A stretch of DNA of 49,842 nt from Balneolales bacterium (GTDB lineage: Bacteria; Bacteroidota; Rhodothermia; Balneolales; Natronogracilivirgulaceae): positions 1-49,842 of the forward strand of contig SLNO01000089.1 in the NCBI GenBank assembly GCA_007132975.1, in the 5' to 3' direction. Positions 17,213 to 26,101 of the stretch are shown here, one piece after another (within the stretch, counting starts at the first letter, position 1; each line of letters begins with the position of its first letter). A program made the position numbers and the translations under genes. The notes beneath the pieces were generated by a model. That model was given only the letters and a program-made list of their open reading frames with translations, was not told the DNA's origin and made no database searches.

Positions 17213-18616
17213 TTACGGGAAGATGCCCATCTGCTGGTAGGATATGGCCACTTTCTTGATCGCGCTGATGTAGGCGGCATTGCGCAGGTCGGTGTCGTAT
17301 TGTCTTGCCGTTTCGCGCAGCATCTGATAGGCCGTGACCATGGTGTCTTCCAGGCCGGAATCCACGATATCCCACTCATCCGGTCCCTTGGCGATGCGCT
17401 TGATGTCGTTGTCGCTGAAGTGTTCGCCGGTTATCCCTTCGATCGCCTCCAGAAGCCGCGTCATCGCATTTTCCTCATACCGGCGGTCCATGCGGCCGAA
17501 GCGGATATGGGAAAGGTTTTTGATCCACTCGAAATAGGAGACCGTCACACCGCCTGCATTGAGATAGATATCCGGCACCACCATGATGCCGCGCTCGCGA
17601 AGAATGACGTCCGCTTCGCTGGATGCCGGGCCGTTGGCTCCTTCACCGATGATTTTGGCGTTGATGCGTCCCGCATTCTCGGCTGTGATCTGGTTCTCCA
17701 GGGCGGCCGGCACAAGGATGTCGCACTCCATCTCAAGCATGCTGGCCGTTTCTTCGACAAACCGGCCTTCTGGATATTCGCGGATGGATCCGGTTTCTTG
17801 GATATGCTCCTTTAGTTTGGCGATGTCGATCCCTTTCTCGTCGTAGATGCCACCATGGGCTTCTGCCACTCCCGTGATGATGGCGCCGGCCTCGCGCAGG
17901 TAGTGGGTGGCATAGTAGCCAACATTACCCAAACCCTGTACTATCACACGCTTGCCCTCCAGGCCGGCCGTGAGGCCCAGCGCCTCCATATCCTGCTTGT
18001 TGTCGCAAGCTTCCTTGAGGCCGAAGTAGATACCGCGGCCGGTGGCCTCCGTGCGCCCGCTGATACCGCCCTGCTCAATCGGTTTGCCCGTCACACAGCC
18101 CTCGCTGTCCAGCAAATCCGCCATGCTCTGGAACGTGTCCAGGATCCACGCCATTTCGCGCGAGCTGGAACCGTAGTCCGGCGCCGGGACATCCAGGCCC
18201 GGACCCAGGAAATTCTTTTTGATAAGCTCGAAGGTATAGCGCCGGGTTACCCGCTCGATCTCCGCAACGGAATATTTTGACGGATTGATGCGGATGCCTC
18301 CCTTGGCGCCGCCAAACGGTACCGAAACCACCGCGCACTTGTAGGTCATGAGCGCGGCCAGTGCCGTAACCTCGTCTTCGTTTACCTCGAGCGCATATCG
18401 AATCCCGCCTTTTGTGGGCATTTTGTGGGTGCTGTGCGCTGACCGCCATCCGTGGATCACCTCCACGCTGCCGTCATCCCGGCGAAGCGGAAAGGTCACG
18501 TGGTACGTGCTGTTACACGCCTTTATCTGGTTGAGCAGGCCCTTCTCAATGCTCAGGTATCCTGCGGCCCGATCGAAGTTTTTGTTTACCTGTTTGAAAA
18601 ATTGGTACGCTGCCAT
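17213..18616 (-). CDS. gdhA: Glu/Leu/Phe/Val-type glutamate dehydrogenase
   Basis: The product has 467 residues. It has the substrate lysine in MPTKGGIRY (K69), the second lysine in TYKCAVVSVPFGGAKGG (K93, K105) and the catalytic aspartate in PAPDYGS (D147). The Rossmann fingerprint is GLGNVG (228-233). It interconverts glutamate and 2-oxoglutarate with ammonia, joining carbon and nitrogen metabolism. NAD or NADP preference cannot be read with confidence. The segment APDYGSSSREMAWI departs slightly from the common APDMGT form. The Na+/solute symporter lies downstream on the same strand. Confidence 0.92.
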   Translation of the reverse strand: MAAYQFFKQVNKNFDRAAGYLSIEKGLLNQIKACNSTYHVTFPLRRDDGSVEVIHGWRSAHSTHKMPTKGGIRYALEVNEDEVTALAALMTYKCAVVSVPFGGAKGGIRINPSKYSVAEIERVTRRYTFELIKKNFLGPGLDVPAPDYGSSSREMAWILDTFQSMADLLDSEGCVTGKPIEQGGISGRTEATGRGIYFGLKEACDNKQDMEALGLTAGLEGKRVIVQGLGNVGYYATHYLREAGAIITGVAEAHGGIYDEKGIDIAKLKEHIQETGSIREYPEGRFVEETASMLEMECDILVPAALENQITAENAGRINAKIIGEGANGPASSEADVILRERGIMVVPDIYLNAGGVTVSYFEWIKNLSHIRFGRMDRRYEENAMTRLLEAIEGITGEHFSDNDIKRIAKGPDEWDIVDSGLEDTMVTAYQMLRETARQYDTDLRNAAYISAIKKVAISYQQMGIFP

Positions 18617-18766
18617 AATGCAATAGTATTAAAAGGATTGTTGGTGGCTATGGGGAAAGATTCTGTAAGCGGTTTTCTGTAAGAATAATGGCGTTTTGGG
18701 AAAGGATATGCAGTGATTGTCAGGAAATTATGAAGGATGGAAGTTTTTTGTCGCGAAACGCTCTTT

Positions 18767-19321
18767 TTAATGTGCGACAAGAGGTACGTGAAGCAGTTCA
18801 TGCCAGGTTTCGGCAGGCCCTGAGACGCGGACAAGGTGGATTTTGTCGGGTATGAAGACCAGGTCGAAACGCTTGCCTACGCGCTCAATGATCTGCATTT
18901 TTTTTCCGGAATCAATTTCCTTGTACATCAGGCTGATGTGTGGAAGGTAGGGCTCATGGTCGAGCCGGAACTCCCTGAGGCTCCGTTCCCGCAGTGCCAG
19001 CAGGGCATCATTGGGGGCAATCCGCACAAAAAGCGACCGGTAAAACGAGTCCCTGAAATCAGTGTCGCCCAGATACAACGTCATGGGATCGGCTGACTTG
19101 GCCACACTTTCCAGCCGGCCAACCATTTCATCAACCGGCATCCGGATGCCACTGGCAAGTGTTATGTGCGGCTCAAAGACCGGCGCCCCGAAATCAGCCG
19201 CAAGCCGGTCTATGATCCTTTTGAGGATATCATACACCTCGCTCTCGGGCTTAAGCCAGAGCGCAAACTCCCCGCCATCTCCTTGCATCTCATCCAGTGA
19301 TGAGTTTTTATCCGGAACCAT
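18767..19321 (-). CDS. 2H phosphoesterase (cyclic phosphodiesterase / 2'-5' RNA ligase-like)
   Basis: The product has 184 residues with two HxT/S motifs, FEPHITLASG and YLPHISLMYK, which define the 2H superfamily and form the two-histidine active site. The opening FALWLKPESEVYDILKRIIDRLA matches the plant/yeast cyclic phosphodiesterase-like branch more than bacterial ThpR. The likely reaction is opening of a 2',3'-cyclic phosphate or 1'',2''-cyclic phosphate; the substrate is unproven. It lies in a minus-strand run between DUF502 and gdhA without obvious functional coupling. The RNA ligase RtcB, which uses cyclic-phosphate ends, is encoded 14 kb away in the same window. Confidence 0.8.
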   Translation of the reverse strand: MVPDKNSSLDEMQGDGGEFALWLKPESEVYDILKRIIDRLAADFGAPVFEPHITLASGIRMPVDEMVGRLESVAKSADPMTLYLGDTDFRDSFYRSLFVRIAPNDALLALRERSLREFRLDHEPYLPHISLMYKEIDSGKKMQIIERVGKRFDLVFIPDKIHLVRVSGPAETWHELLHVPLVAH

Positions 19322-19390
19322 TTCGCATCTCCTGGGTCTTTTCTTCCAAAAGTTGTCTCAGGTCTAATCTCTTGATAACGGCAATGGAAG

Positions 19391-20020
19391 TCAACCAATC
19401 AGATCGGGCTTTTTTTCTCTCCGTTCGCCGGCTTTGATGACCATGTTTGTGGATCCGATGCCGCAGCTCAATATGGTGCGCAGCGCCTCATCCACAGGCA
19501 CATCCACAATGTGGACACACTCCCTGGAAAGGTGGTATATGTTGCCGGATGTGGGATTCGGCGCCGTTGGAATGAAGACGGTATAACTGCCGTCGGGATG
19601 TTCGTCCGTTACAAACGCGGTCATCATCGTATCGCTTGAAAACGGGCGCACCAGGGCAACGGCAGAAAAGGGCGATTTGCTGCGCCCAAAGAACATCATG
19701 ACCGTTTCCTTGATCATGCTGTAGCCCGGCGCGTGGCGAAGTGTGGCGTTTTCAAAACCCCGGATTATGAAGTTGCCCATCTGGGTCTTGACGAAAACCC
19801 CGATGAGAAAACAGATGATCAGAATGGCCGCGATCACCAGAATGTCGGCGAGAAGCTGCTGAAGCGCCGTCTTTTCAACCAGGTAGGAAGTGAGTGGATA
19901 AATTACGTCCGTCAGCACGCCATACAGCCACCGCACCACCAGAAAAAAAACAATAACCGGCATGAGGACGACAATCCCGCCCAGCATCGAGGTCCGTATG
20001 AAGTTGTTAAACCGTGTCAT
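19391..20020 (-). CDS. DUF502 family membrane protein
   Basis: The product has 209 residues with two transmembrane helices (about 12-32 and 60-78), an amphipathic region and a soluble C-terminal part. The motifs TSMLGGIVVLMPVIV, YSMIKETVMMFFG and FIPTAPNPTSGNIYHL (in pieces) mark DUF502. Its function is unknown; plant homologues are annotated as continuous vascular ring-like. A strong ribosome binding site (AAGGAG, 8 nt before the ATG) sets the start. Confidence 0.88.
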   Translation of the reverse strand: MTRFNNFIRTSMLGGIVVLMPVIVFFLVVRWLYGVLTDVIYPLTSYLVEKTALQQLLADILVIAAILIICFLIGVFVKTQMGNFIIRGFENATLRHAPGYSMIKETVMMFFGRSKSPFSAVALVRPFSSDTMMTAFVTDEHPDGSYTVFIPTAPNPTSGNIYHLSRECVHIVDVPVDEALRTILSCGIGSTNMVIKAGERREKKPDLIG

Positions 20021-20476
20021 TGCGCTTTCTCCTTGAAAAGTTTGAGTTGCCGGTACCAGTCCGGTTCCTCTATCCTTCGGGTCGCACAGCCGCTTTCGCT
20101 TTTGGTCGGACCGTCTTAGCCGCCTGCTTCCATCCGCTACTGTCTGCGTACTATCCCGGAATTGTAATCATAACGTATTTACACTCTTTTGCAATACACG
20201 CGCAGTGCTTTTTTTATGCATTTCTTTGTCACTTCCAATTTGCCATTCCCTAATGCGGGCCGAATCCCGTAACTTGGACCCACGGCCCCGCATGGATTCA
20301 TGGCATGCATTGGCCATAAATCCGCGCGATGCACCATCAGCCGCGCAGCGGTCACCCGTTCGAAAATCCGGTCAAAATCCACGCAACCCGGGCGGTGCGC
20401 ATTAACTCGCGCCCTGATTGCAAATATGCCAGGCCGCAAATATCTTGCCTGTTTCCTTGTAACCCGATCTTGCCGA
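20021..20476. other. Divergent intergenic region between the DUF502 gene and the UbiB-type kinase gene
   Basis: This is about 456 bp if the kinase starts at 20477. The kinase frame is open back to an ATG at 20300, but residues encoded there are basic, of mixed composition and show no domain, so I treat it as leader. No terminator or exact TAnnTTTG element was found on either strand. Confidence 0.4.
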
Positions 20477-22207
20477 ATGAGCAGCAACAACAGCGACAGT
20501 TCTGAACCGAGCGTGATTCCCCCGGAATCTGCGGGACAGGAGCGCACTCTTGCCGGCAAGAGCAGCGGCTTTAATCCGCTCGCACCCTACAAGAGTATCG
20601 CCCGGCGCCTTCTGCTCATCCATCGCCACGTCACCGGCCTGTTCATGGGCGGCATCATCGCCTACGTCGCTTCACTTTCCAAAGAGCGCAAAAAGGGACT
20701 GCGATCCTTTCCCTCCCGCTTTACGGCTTTCCTGGTAAGACCGTTCGTCAAGAGGGAGCTGCGCAACCTGCCGTTTCCGGTCCAGCTGCGCCGCCGGCTC
20801 GAATTCCTCGGCCCCACCTACATCAAGCTGGGTCAGATCCTTTCGCTCCGGCAGGATATCCTCCCGAAAAACATCACCGACGAACTGAAGAACCTTCTTT
20901 ACAACCTGCCGCAAGTGCCGTTCGAGAGCATCCGCGCCATCATCGAAATTAACCTGCGCGGCAAGCTCGAAGATTTTTTCATTCTGGTGGATGAGGAACC
21001 GCTTGGCTCAGCCTCCATCGCCCAGACACACCGGGCCGTCACACTCGACGGCAAAAACGTGGTGCTGAAAGTGATCAAGCCCGGTATCCGTGACACGGTG
21101 GAGACCGACATCATACTCCTGCGCTGGCTTGGACATTTTCTCAATTGGATCATTCCACAATACCAGCCAAAGCGGCTGATCCGCGAGTTCGGGGCCTACA
21201 CCATCAAGGAGGTGGATCTTGAGAACGAGGCCGACAATGCCGAGATATTCAAAGCCAATTTCCGCGATCTGGACTACATCCGGTTTCCCGAAATTTACAG
21301 GGATTACAGCACCCAGGACGTGCTTTGCATGGAGTTCATGGATGGAATACCCCCGGACTCCGGCGATCTGGCCAATGCCCCGGCCGACCGCAAGAACAAA
21401 ATCCTGGATCGGGGCGCGGAAGCCATCATCCGAATGCTCTACAAGGATGGTTTTTTTCACGCCGACCTGCATCCCGGCAATCTGATGATCATGGAAGGAG
21501 ACAAAATAGGGTTCATCGATCTGGGCATGGTGGGACGCTTCCAGGACCGCACCCGGCGACGCATGTTATACTACTTCCACGCGCTGGTATCCGGGGATAT
21601 CGAAGGCGCCACACGCAACCTCCTCGCCATGGCGCGCATAGGCAAGAACGGCAACCCCGAAGGCTTTAGGCGATCCGTTACCGACCTGCTTCGGCGTTTC
21701 TACCAGCACGCCTCCTACGGTGATTTCAGCCTGGGACAGCTCATTATCAACTCCCTGGCCATTGGCGGGCGCCACCGCGTCTTCTTCCCTGTGGAAATGA
21801 CCCTCATGACCAAGGCGCTTGTTACCTATGAAGGGGTCGGAAAAATGCTCAACCCGAAAATCGACATCCCGGAACTTTCAAGGAGGCACGCTTTTAACAT
21901 CTTCCAGGACCAGTTCCATCCGGCCTCCATTGCCCGTGAGCTCTGGCGCGGCACCCCCGAACTGATCGATGTGCTTATGCGGCTGCCTCGCATTACCGCG
22001 GACTCTCTGAACCAGCTTGAAGAGACCCTGACCGATCGCAGCCCCAGGCCCGATTCCATCCAGGGTCTGGGCGGCAGCATCATGAGCGGCGCTTTTGTAC
22101 TGGCCGGAACGCTGGCTGTTGTGCAGGGCGGACCCTGGCCTTTGTGGAGCCTGCTCTTCCTCATCGGCTCTCTATTCTACCTGTTCAACCGGCAGCCGGG
22201 ATCATGA
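20477..22207 (+). CDS. ABC1/UbiB-family atypical protein kinase
   Basis: The product has 576 residues from the ATG at 20477 (upstream ATGs at 20426 and 20300 are in frame). It has the family's KxGQ motif in TYIKLGQILSLRQDILP, the Ala-rich loop equivalent LGSASIAQTHRA, the lysine in VVLKVIKPG, the catalytic HADLHPGN and the metal-binding IDLGM. Two hydrophobic C-terminal helices anchor it to the membrane. In proteobacteria UbiB supports ubiquinone assembly through an ATPase activity. This organism more likely uses menaquinone, so the role could be lipid or quinone handling. The stop overlaps the next start (ATGA), so it is translationally coupled to the acyltransferase gene. Confidence 0.9.
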   Translation: MSSNNSDSSEPSVIPPESAGQERTLAGKSSGFNPLAPYKSIARRLLLIHRHVTGLFMGGIIAYVASLSKERKKGLRSFPSRFTAFLVRPFVKRELRNLPFPVQLRRRLEFLGPTYIKLGQILSLRQDILPKNITDELKNLLYNLPQVPFESIRAIIEINLRGKLEDFFILVDEEPLGSASIAQTHRAVTLDGKNVVLKVIKPGIRDTVETDIILLRWLGHFLNWIIPQYQPKRLIREFGAYTIKEVDLENEADNAEIFKANFRDLDYIRFPEIYRDYSTQDVLCMEFMDGIPPDSGDLANAPADRKNKILDRGAEAIIRMLYKDGFFHADLHPGNLMIMEGDKIGFIDLGMVGRFQDRTRRRMLYYFHALVSGDIEGATRNLLAMARIGKNGNPEGFRRSVTDLLRRFYQHASYGDFSLGQLIINSLAIGGRHRVFFPVEMTLMTKALVTYEGVGKMLNPKIDIPELSRRHAFNIFQDQFHPASIARELWRGTPELIDVLMRLPRITADSLNQLEETLTDRSPRPDSIQGLGGSIMSGAFVLAGTLAVVQGGPWPLWSLLFLIGSLFYLFNRQPGS

Positions 22208-23394
22208 CGCGGCATCGATATTCCAACGTTGTTTCCGGTGACGATCCGGTTGATTTCGAGTATCTCGACAGCTTTTACCGCGAGGTCTCATCGCGGATCA
22301 TGGACCACTATTTCCGGGCCGATCTGTCGGGCTTCGGGAACATACCCGCTGACGGTCCGGCAATACTGGCCTCCAACCACAGTGGAAACGCATTTCCGCA
22401 CGACTCGTTCATTCTCGATCAACTTCTTTGGCGGGAAGGCGAATTCGGTGAAAAAGCAAAAATCAAGCCGCTTTATTCGCCAAAGCTTGCATTAACCTGG
22501 TGGATGCGCCCCTTTGGCCTGGACAATTGGTGGCGCAAGTTTGGTGCGGTTGACCAGACATACCTGAATTTCGACCGAATACTGGCGCGGGGCGGCCGTG
22601 TGATCTACTATCCCGAAGGCATTCCGGGCATCGGAAAAGGATTTAACCGCCGGTACCGCCTGCAACCTTTCCAGCCCAGTTTTGTCAAGCTCGCCGCGCG
22701 CTACAATGTGCCAGTGCTGCCGGTGTACGGCATCAACGCCGAATGGATCAACCCCGCAAACCTTACCTTCCGCTGGATCGACCGGCTGAGCAGCCGCTTG
22801 CTGGGCATACCCTTCATACCATTGCCGCTCATCATCCTGGCCATCATATTTCCCTTCTTCTTCTACTTTGCATTCCCCTGCAATATGAAGTTTTTTATCG
22901 GCAAACCCGTTGATATCCGGGCGCGGTTGCGTGACAACGGAGCAATCTCGGCAGATGATCCCGATCGGGAGCAGGCGGAGCGGGTCGCCGAAGAGATTCG
23001 CCGTGACATGCAGCGGGAACTGGACCAGCTTGCGGCAAATCACGGAAGAAAGCCGTACGACTTCAAATCTCTGATCCGCTCTTTTAAAAGAATCAAAGGA
23101 AGCCGCTGGCTCACCAGCCCATTTGGTTGGCCCGTACTATTCACCCGGCACTATCGCGATTTCCACGACCACAGGGACAATCGTCCCGCCATCAGCCACT
23201 GGCGCCGCGACTGGGACCTCATAGGATATTATCTGCCTTTCGGCTGGATCCTTCTCGCTTTGTTTCGAAAGCTTCGCAAACCGCCATACGGATATCGCGG
23301 TCTCAGCAAGGAAGAAAAAGCCCGAAGGGAGGGCAGTTACGTCTGGTCCATCGCCCGCGAGACCGGGAACGGCACCCTTGATACCAATTTGTGA
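22204..23394 (+). CDS. PlsC-like 1-acylglycerol-3-phosphate O-acyltransferase family protein
   Basis: The product has 396 residues from the ATG at 22204, which overlaps the kinase stop by 4 bp. The frame extends upstream into the kinase gene to a GTG at 22144. The family block I is ILASNHSGNAFPHDSF, a spaced form of NHx4D; block III is YYPEGIPG. A hydrophobic pair around IPLPLIILAIIFPFFFYFAF suggests membrane association. The C-terminal part of about 130 residues, with RHYRDFHDHRDNRPAISHWRRD in pieces, exceeds the minimal enzyme. The natural substrate may be a lysolipid or another acyl acceptor. Coupling to a UbiB-type kinase suggests a membrane-lipid task. Confidence 0.8.
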   Translation: MTRHRYSNVVSGDDPVDFEYLDSFYREVSSRIMDHYFRADLSGFGNIPADGPAILASNHSGNAFPHDSFILDQLLWREGEFGEKAKIKPLYSPKLALTWWMRPFGLDNWWRKFGAVDQTYLNFDRILARGGRVIYYPEGIPGIGKGFNRRYRLQPFQPSFVKLAARYNVPVLPVYGINAEWINPANLTFRWIDRLSSRLLGIPFIPLPLIILAIIFPFFFYFAFPCNMKFFIGKPVDIRARLRDNGAISADDPDREQAERVAEEIRRDMQRELDQLAANHGRKPYDFKSLIRSFKRIKGSRWLTSPFGWPVLFTRHYRDFHDHRDNRPAISHWRRDWDLIGYYLPFGWILLALFRKLRKPPYGYRGLSKEEKARREGSYVWSIARETGNGTLDTNL

Positions 23395-23501
23395 TCCCGG
23401 TACCGGTGATCAGGATATGGATCAGAACCAGATGGCCCTCCCGATCTGTCGGCACCGCCCCGGTATGGCATGGCTGAATAAAATTACCTGGCTTATTTAC
23501 C

Positions 23502-23939
23502 TTACTTGGCTTTTTTGCCAGAGCCCCTGCCCTTGGCGGCCTGCTTTTCCTTGATCTGATCGATTTTTTTGTTGAGGGCGTCCACCTTGTTTGAAAGATC
23601 CTGTATCTCCTTGCGGGAGGGTATTCCAAGACCTGAGATGATTGATTTCATCCTGTTTTCAATGCGCTCTTCCGCTTTGTCGAACGAATCCTCAAACTTG
23701 TCTTCCGCCTTTTCATACTTATCCGAAACCTCTTTCCAGAGCTTGTCCATCTGCTCCTTCCTTTTCTTTTCGTAAGTGGTTCCGCGTTCTACCAGGCTCT
23801 TGAACAGCTTGGAGCCCTCTTCCTCAACGGCGGACAAGGCACCGAGTCCGGCAAGCCATATCTCATTGGCTTTATCATTCCAATCGTGCTTTTCCTGATC
23901 CTGTTTTTTCTTTCCGCTTTCTTTCTTCTCGTTACTCAT
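23502..23939 (-). CDS. Phasin-family protein
   Basis: The product has 145 residues, almost entirely charged helix: a Lys/Glu-rich head, the phasin-like segment EIWLAGLGALSAVEEEGSKLF, long coiled coil, and a Lys-rich tail (GRGSGKKAK) reminiscent of histone-like phasins. Phasins coat polyhydroxyalkanoate granules and may bind DNA when the tail is basic. It lies directly downstream of phaR on the same strand, 62 bp away, and is probably its regulatory target. No PHA synthase is in the window. Confidence 0.75.
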   Translation of the reverse strand: MSNEKKESGKKKQDQEKHDWNDKANEIWLAGLGALSAVEEEGSKLFKSLVERGTTYEKKRKEQMDKLWKEVSDKYEKAEDKFEDSFDKAEERIENRMKSIISGLGIPSRKEIQDLSNKVDALNKKIDQIKEKQAAKGRGSGKKAK

Positions 23940-24001
23940 TTTTCTACCTCGATTTGTTACCTGTGTTCAAGTGATAAATGCAACAGCTTCGTTTTCCGAT
24001 G

Positions 24002-24406
24002 TCATGCATCAAGATCTTCCACCTTTTTCTCGAGCTGGTCCACTTTTTTCTTCAATGCTTCGAAATCATCGCGGCTCAGCCCTTTCAGCAGACGAGATTT
24101 TCTGTCCCGGAACCAGTCCTCCATCCCGCTGCGAAGCTCATCCCAGCGCTGATCCAGAAACGAACCTCCCACTCGGATCCATTCATGCAGGGCGGTGACC
24201 GTGGATTCATCCGACTGCCTGCTCTGATCCATGATTATCTGGCGGAGTACCTGTGCCGTATAGTCCTCTTTTCCACTTTTGTCCGTCACCCTGATGCTGT
24301 CACCCGATTGAATGATTTCAGCCAGATCCCCCAGGGAGACATAGCGGCTGTTCTCCACATCGTACATTTTGCGGTTGGCATACCGTTTAATCCATCTTTC
24401 TTCCAT
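24002..24406 (-). CDS. phaR: PhaR-type polyhydroxyalkanoate synthesis repressor
   Basis: The product has 134 residues. The N-terminal domain has IKRYANRKMYDVENSRYVSL, the hallmark of the PHB-accumulation regulator DNA-binding domain, followed by VTDKSGKEDYTAQVLRQIIMDQ. The C-terminal half ends in a heptad-like coiled coil (DDFEALKKKVDQLEKKVEDL). PhaR proteins bind both DNA and PHA granules and repress phasin genes until granules form. The phasin gene follows, and a 15-bp palindrome lies 60 bp upstream of this start. Confidence 0.88.
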   Translation of the reverse strand: MEERWIKRYANRKMYDVENSRYVSLGDLAEIIQSGDSIRVTDKSGKEDYTAQVLRQIIMDQSRQSDESTVTALHEWIRVGGSFLDQRWDELRSGMEDWFRDRKSRLLKGLSRDDFEALKKKVDQLEKKVEDLDA

Positions 24407-24462
24407 TTTTTACCCTTTTTAGGTTTCGTGTAATACTGCGTCGGACTCAACAACTATACGAA

Positions 24463-24505
24463 AAATAACGCATAGCGTTACAATAAATTATGCGATGCGT
24501 TATTT
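24463..24505. promoter_or_regulatory. Overlapping inverted repeats, candidate PhaR operator
   Basis: TAACGCATAGCGTTA (24466-24480) is a perfect 6+3+6 palindrome. AAATAACGCAT (24463-24473) is repeated inverted as ATGCGTTATTT (24495-24505). The cluster lies 57-99 bp upstream of the phaR start in the divergent phaR/adk gap and overlaps a TATTTTTC -7-like word reading toward phaR. Autoregulation by PhaR is the natural reading but is not demonstrated. Confidence 0.55.
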
Positions 24506-24544
24506 CCGGATGGGCGCAATAGTGATTTTCAGGAGGGATCTTGT

Positions 24545-24575
24545 TTTGCCAATTATTCATGGAGTGATATATTCC
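24545..24575 (+). promoter_or_regulatory. adk promoter of the Bacteroidota type
   Basis: TTTG (24545-24548), a 19-bp spacer and TATATTCC (24568-24575) fit the TTTG-N19-TAnnTTTG consensus at 10 of 10 fixed positions except the last two of the -7 box. Transcription would start about 65 nt before the adk ATG. Confidence 0.6.
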
Positions 24576-24646
24576 GTGTAGCTTGTGGTCTCACAACGGA
24601 TTATTCAATGACCCCAATCTCCTCCATTAATCATTATTAACAAAAG

Positions 24647-25207
24647 ATGAGAATAATAATATTCGGTCCGCCAGGTGCGGGAAAGGGTACTCAGGCGAAA
24701 ATGGTTGCCGAGCACTTCGGAATTGTACATCTCTCCACTGGAAAAATGTTTCGCGAAGCCATTAACGAAGGAACGGAATTAGGCAAGCTGGTCAAGTCCA
24801 TAATAGACGAGGGACACCTTGTGCCTGATCAGGCCGTCGTCGATATGGTGGAAGAAACTATCTCCAATAATAACTACAGCAAGGGTTATATCCTTGACGG
24901 TTTTCCACGCACTGTGGATCAGGCCGTGGCATTTGACAACCTGCTGGAGCGGCGTGGCGAGTCTTTGGACATGTTTATTTCCCTGCATGCGCCGGATGAG
25001 GAATTGATCCAGAGGCTGCTCTCCCGGGGCGAGGGGCGCTCAGACGACACCGAGGAGAAGATCAAGACGCGCCTGGAAGTCTACAAAAAAGACACGGCCC
25101 CCGTCATGGAATACTATAAGCATTCCGGTATCTACTGGGCCGTCGATGGAACCGGATCGGTGGACGAGATCTTCCAGAGAATACTTTCAGCTCTCCCCGT
25201 TCGCTGA
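24647..25207 (+). CDS. adk: Adenylate kinase
   Basis: The product has 186 residues. The P-loop is GPPGAGKGTQ at residues 7-16, the AMP-binding segment is LSTGKMFREAI and the lid region is SRGEGRSDDTEEKIKTRLEVY. The short form lacks the zinc-lid insertion found in longer bacterial enzymes. It interconverts ATP + AMP and two ADP in the cytoplasm and is essential. It is transcribed from its own likely promoter. The last 21 bp overlap the 3' end of the convergent metalloenzyme gene. Confidence 0.97.
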   Translation: MRIIIFGPPGAGKGTQAKMVAEHFGIVHLSTGKMFREAINEGTELGKLVKSIIDEGHLVPDQAVVDMVEETISNNNYSKGYILDGFPRTVDQAVAFDNLLERRGESLDMFISLHAPDEELIQRLLSRGEGRSDDTEEKIKTRLEVYKKDTAPVMEYYKHSGIYWAVDGTGSVDEIFQRILSALPVR

Positions 25208-26101
25208 TCTGTGCCAGTCAACGCAAAGCGGAGTAACATCCTGTATGGATTCCGCGCAGTGGAAAAGCGAAACCCGTTCTCCTGAAACAAAAAGGGGTAC
25301 GCGGTTGTATGTGTGCGTCTTGACCGACAGATCCTCCAGGTTCCCGTGATCACTTGTGAGAAGAAGGGTATACCCATGCTCTTCCCTGCCGCTGATAAGA
25401 TGCTGTAAAAACCGGTCAAGGCGCGTGAGGATGCACTGCGCAAGCTTCGCATCCCTGCTGTGCCCCGCCTTGTCGGTCAGATAATACTCAACGAGTACCA
25501 GGTCGTGCTCCTTTGAAGCCCTTATCACCCTGTCTGCAGCCTGCTCTTCAGAAATTTTAGGCACGTCCAGTGATAGCCGTTTTCTCCATGCATCCTGTGT
25601 AAGTTCCGCGGTAATAGCCCTCTCATCAAGCACTTCCTCCACGGAATTCAGCTTCAACCCGGCCCTTGTGGTCATATAAGTAGTGCTGGACCATCGGTTG
25701 GTCGTTGTCACATAGTCAATGAATTGCTGCGGAAAAGCATTTATGAAATGGCACTGGCCTCTAAAACTGGCCATTTTATGGAAAATACTCCGTTCATCAA
25801 GCAGGCCGCGAATAGCTGAGTGGGGATAAGGGCCGAAATGCCGTCCGAGCAGCTCGGCAGAATTGATGCCGGTGAACAGGGTCACCTGTCCGGTCCCGCT
25901 CTGGGGAAGTCCGTCAATACCAAGACAGGCATCAATCGAAGTGAAGAAATGGCTGCCGTTGCGAACCGTTTCCGCATCCCTGGTAAATGGCTGACCACCC
26001 GCCATGGCCTTGAATGCGGGATATTCATTCATGTTGAACGGATTGTGGCCATTGTTCTCACCCAGTCCAACCCCGTCCAGGAAAAGGAAAATTAGGGACA
26101 T
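25187..26101 (-). CDS. Alkaline-phosphatase-superfamily metalloenzyme, substrate unknown
   Basis: The product has 304 residues. The first metal aspartate is in FLFLDGVGLGEN, the catalytic Ser/Thr is in LPQSGTGQVTLFTGINS, a second metal site is in LTDKAGH and the third in TSDHGNLED. This set matches the phosphoglycerate mutase/phosphopentomutase-like metalloenzymes, and such proteins appear uncharacterised in many bacteria. Isomerase cap insertions seem short, so the reaction may be a phosphatase or phosphotransferase step. Its ATG overlaps the dtd stop by one base (TGATG), which indicates translational coupling to dtd, and its 3' end overlaps adk by 21 bp. Confidence 0.82.
   Translation of the reverse strand: MSLIFLFLDGVGLGENNGHNPFNMNEYPAFKAMAGGQPFTRDAETVRNGSHFFTSIDACLGIDGLPQSGTGQVTLFTGINSAELLGRHFGPYPHSAIRGLLDERSIFHKMASFRGQCHFINAFPQQFIDYVTTTNRWSSTTYMTTRAGLKLNSVEEVLDERAITAELTQDAWRKRLSLDVPKISEEQAADRVIRASKEHDLVLVEYYLTDKAGHSRDAKLAQCILTRLDRFLQHLISGREEHGYTLLLTSDHGNLEDLSVKTHTYNRVPLFVSGERVSLFHCAESIQDVTPLCVDWHRSANGES

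Noticed and set aside
20300..20476. N-terminal extension of the UbiB-type kinase
   Set aside because: The frame is open, but the 59 residues show no domain or signal; kinase homologues begin near the later ATG.
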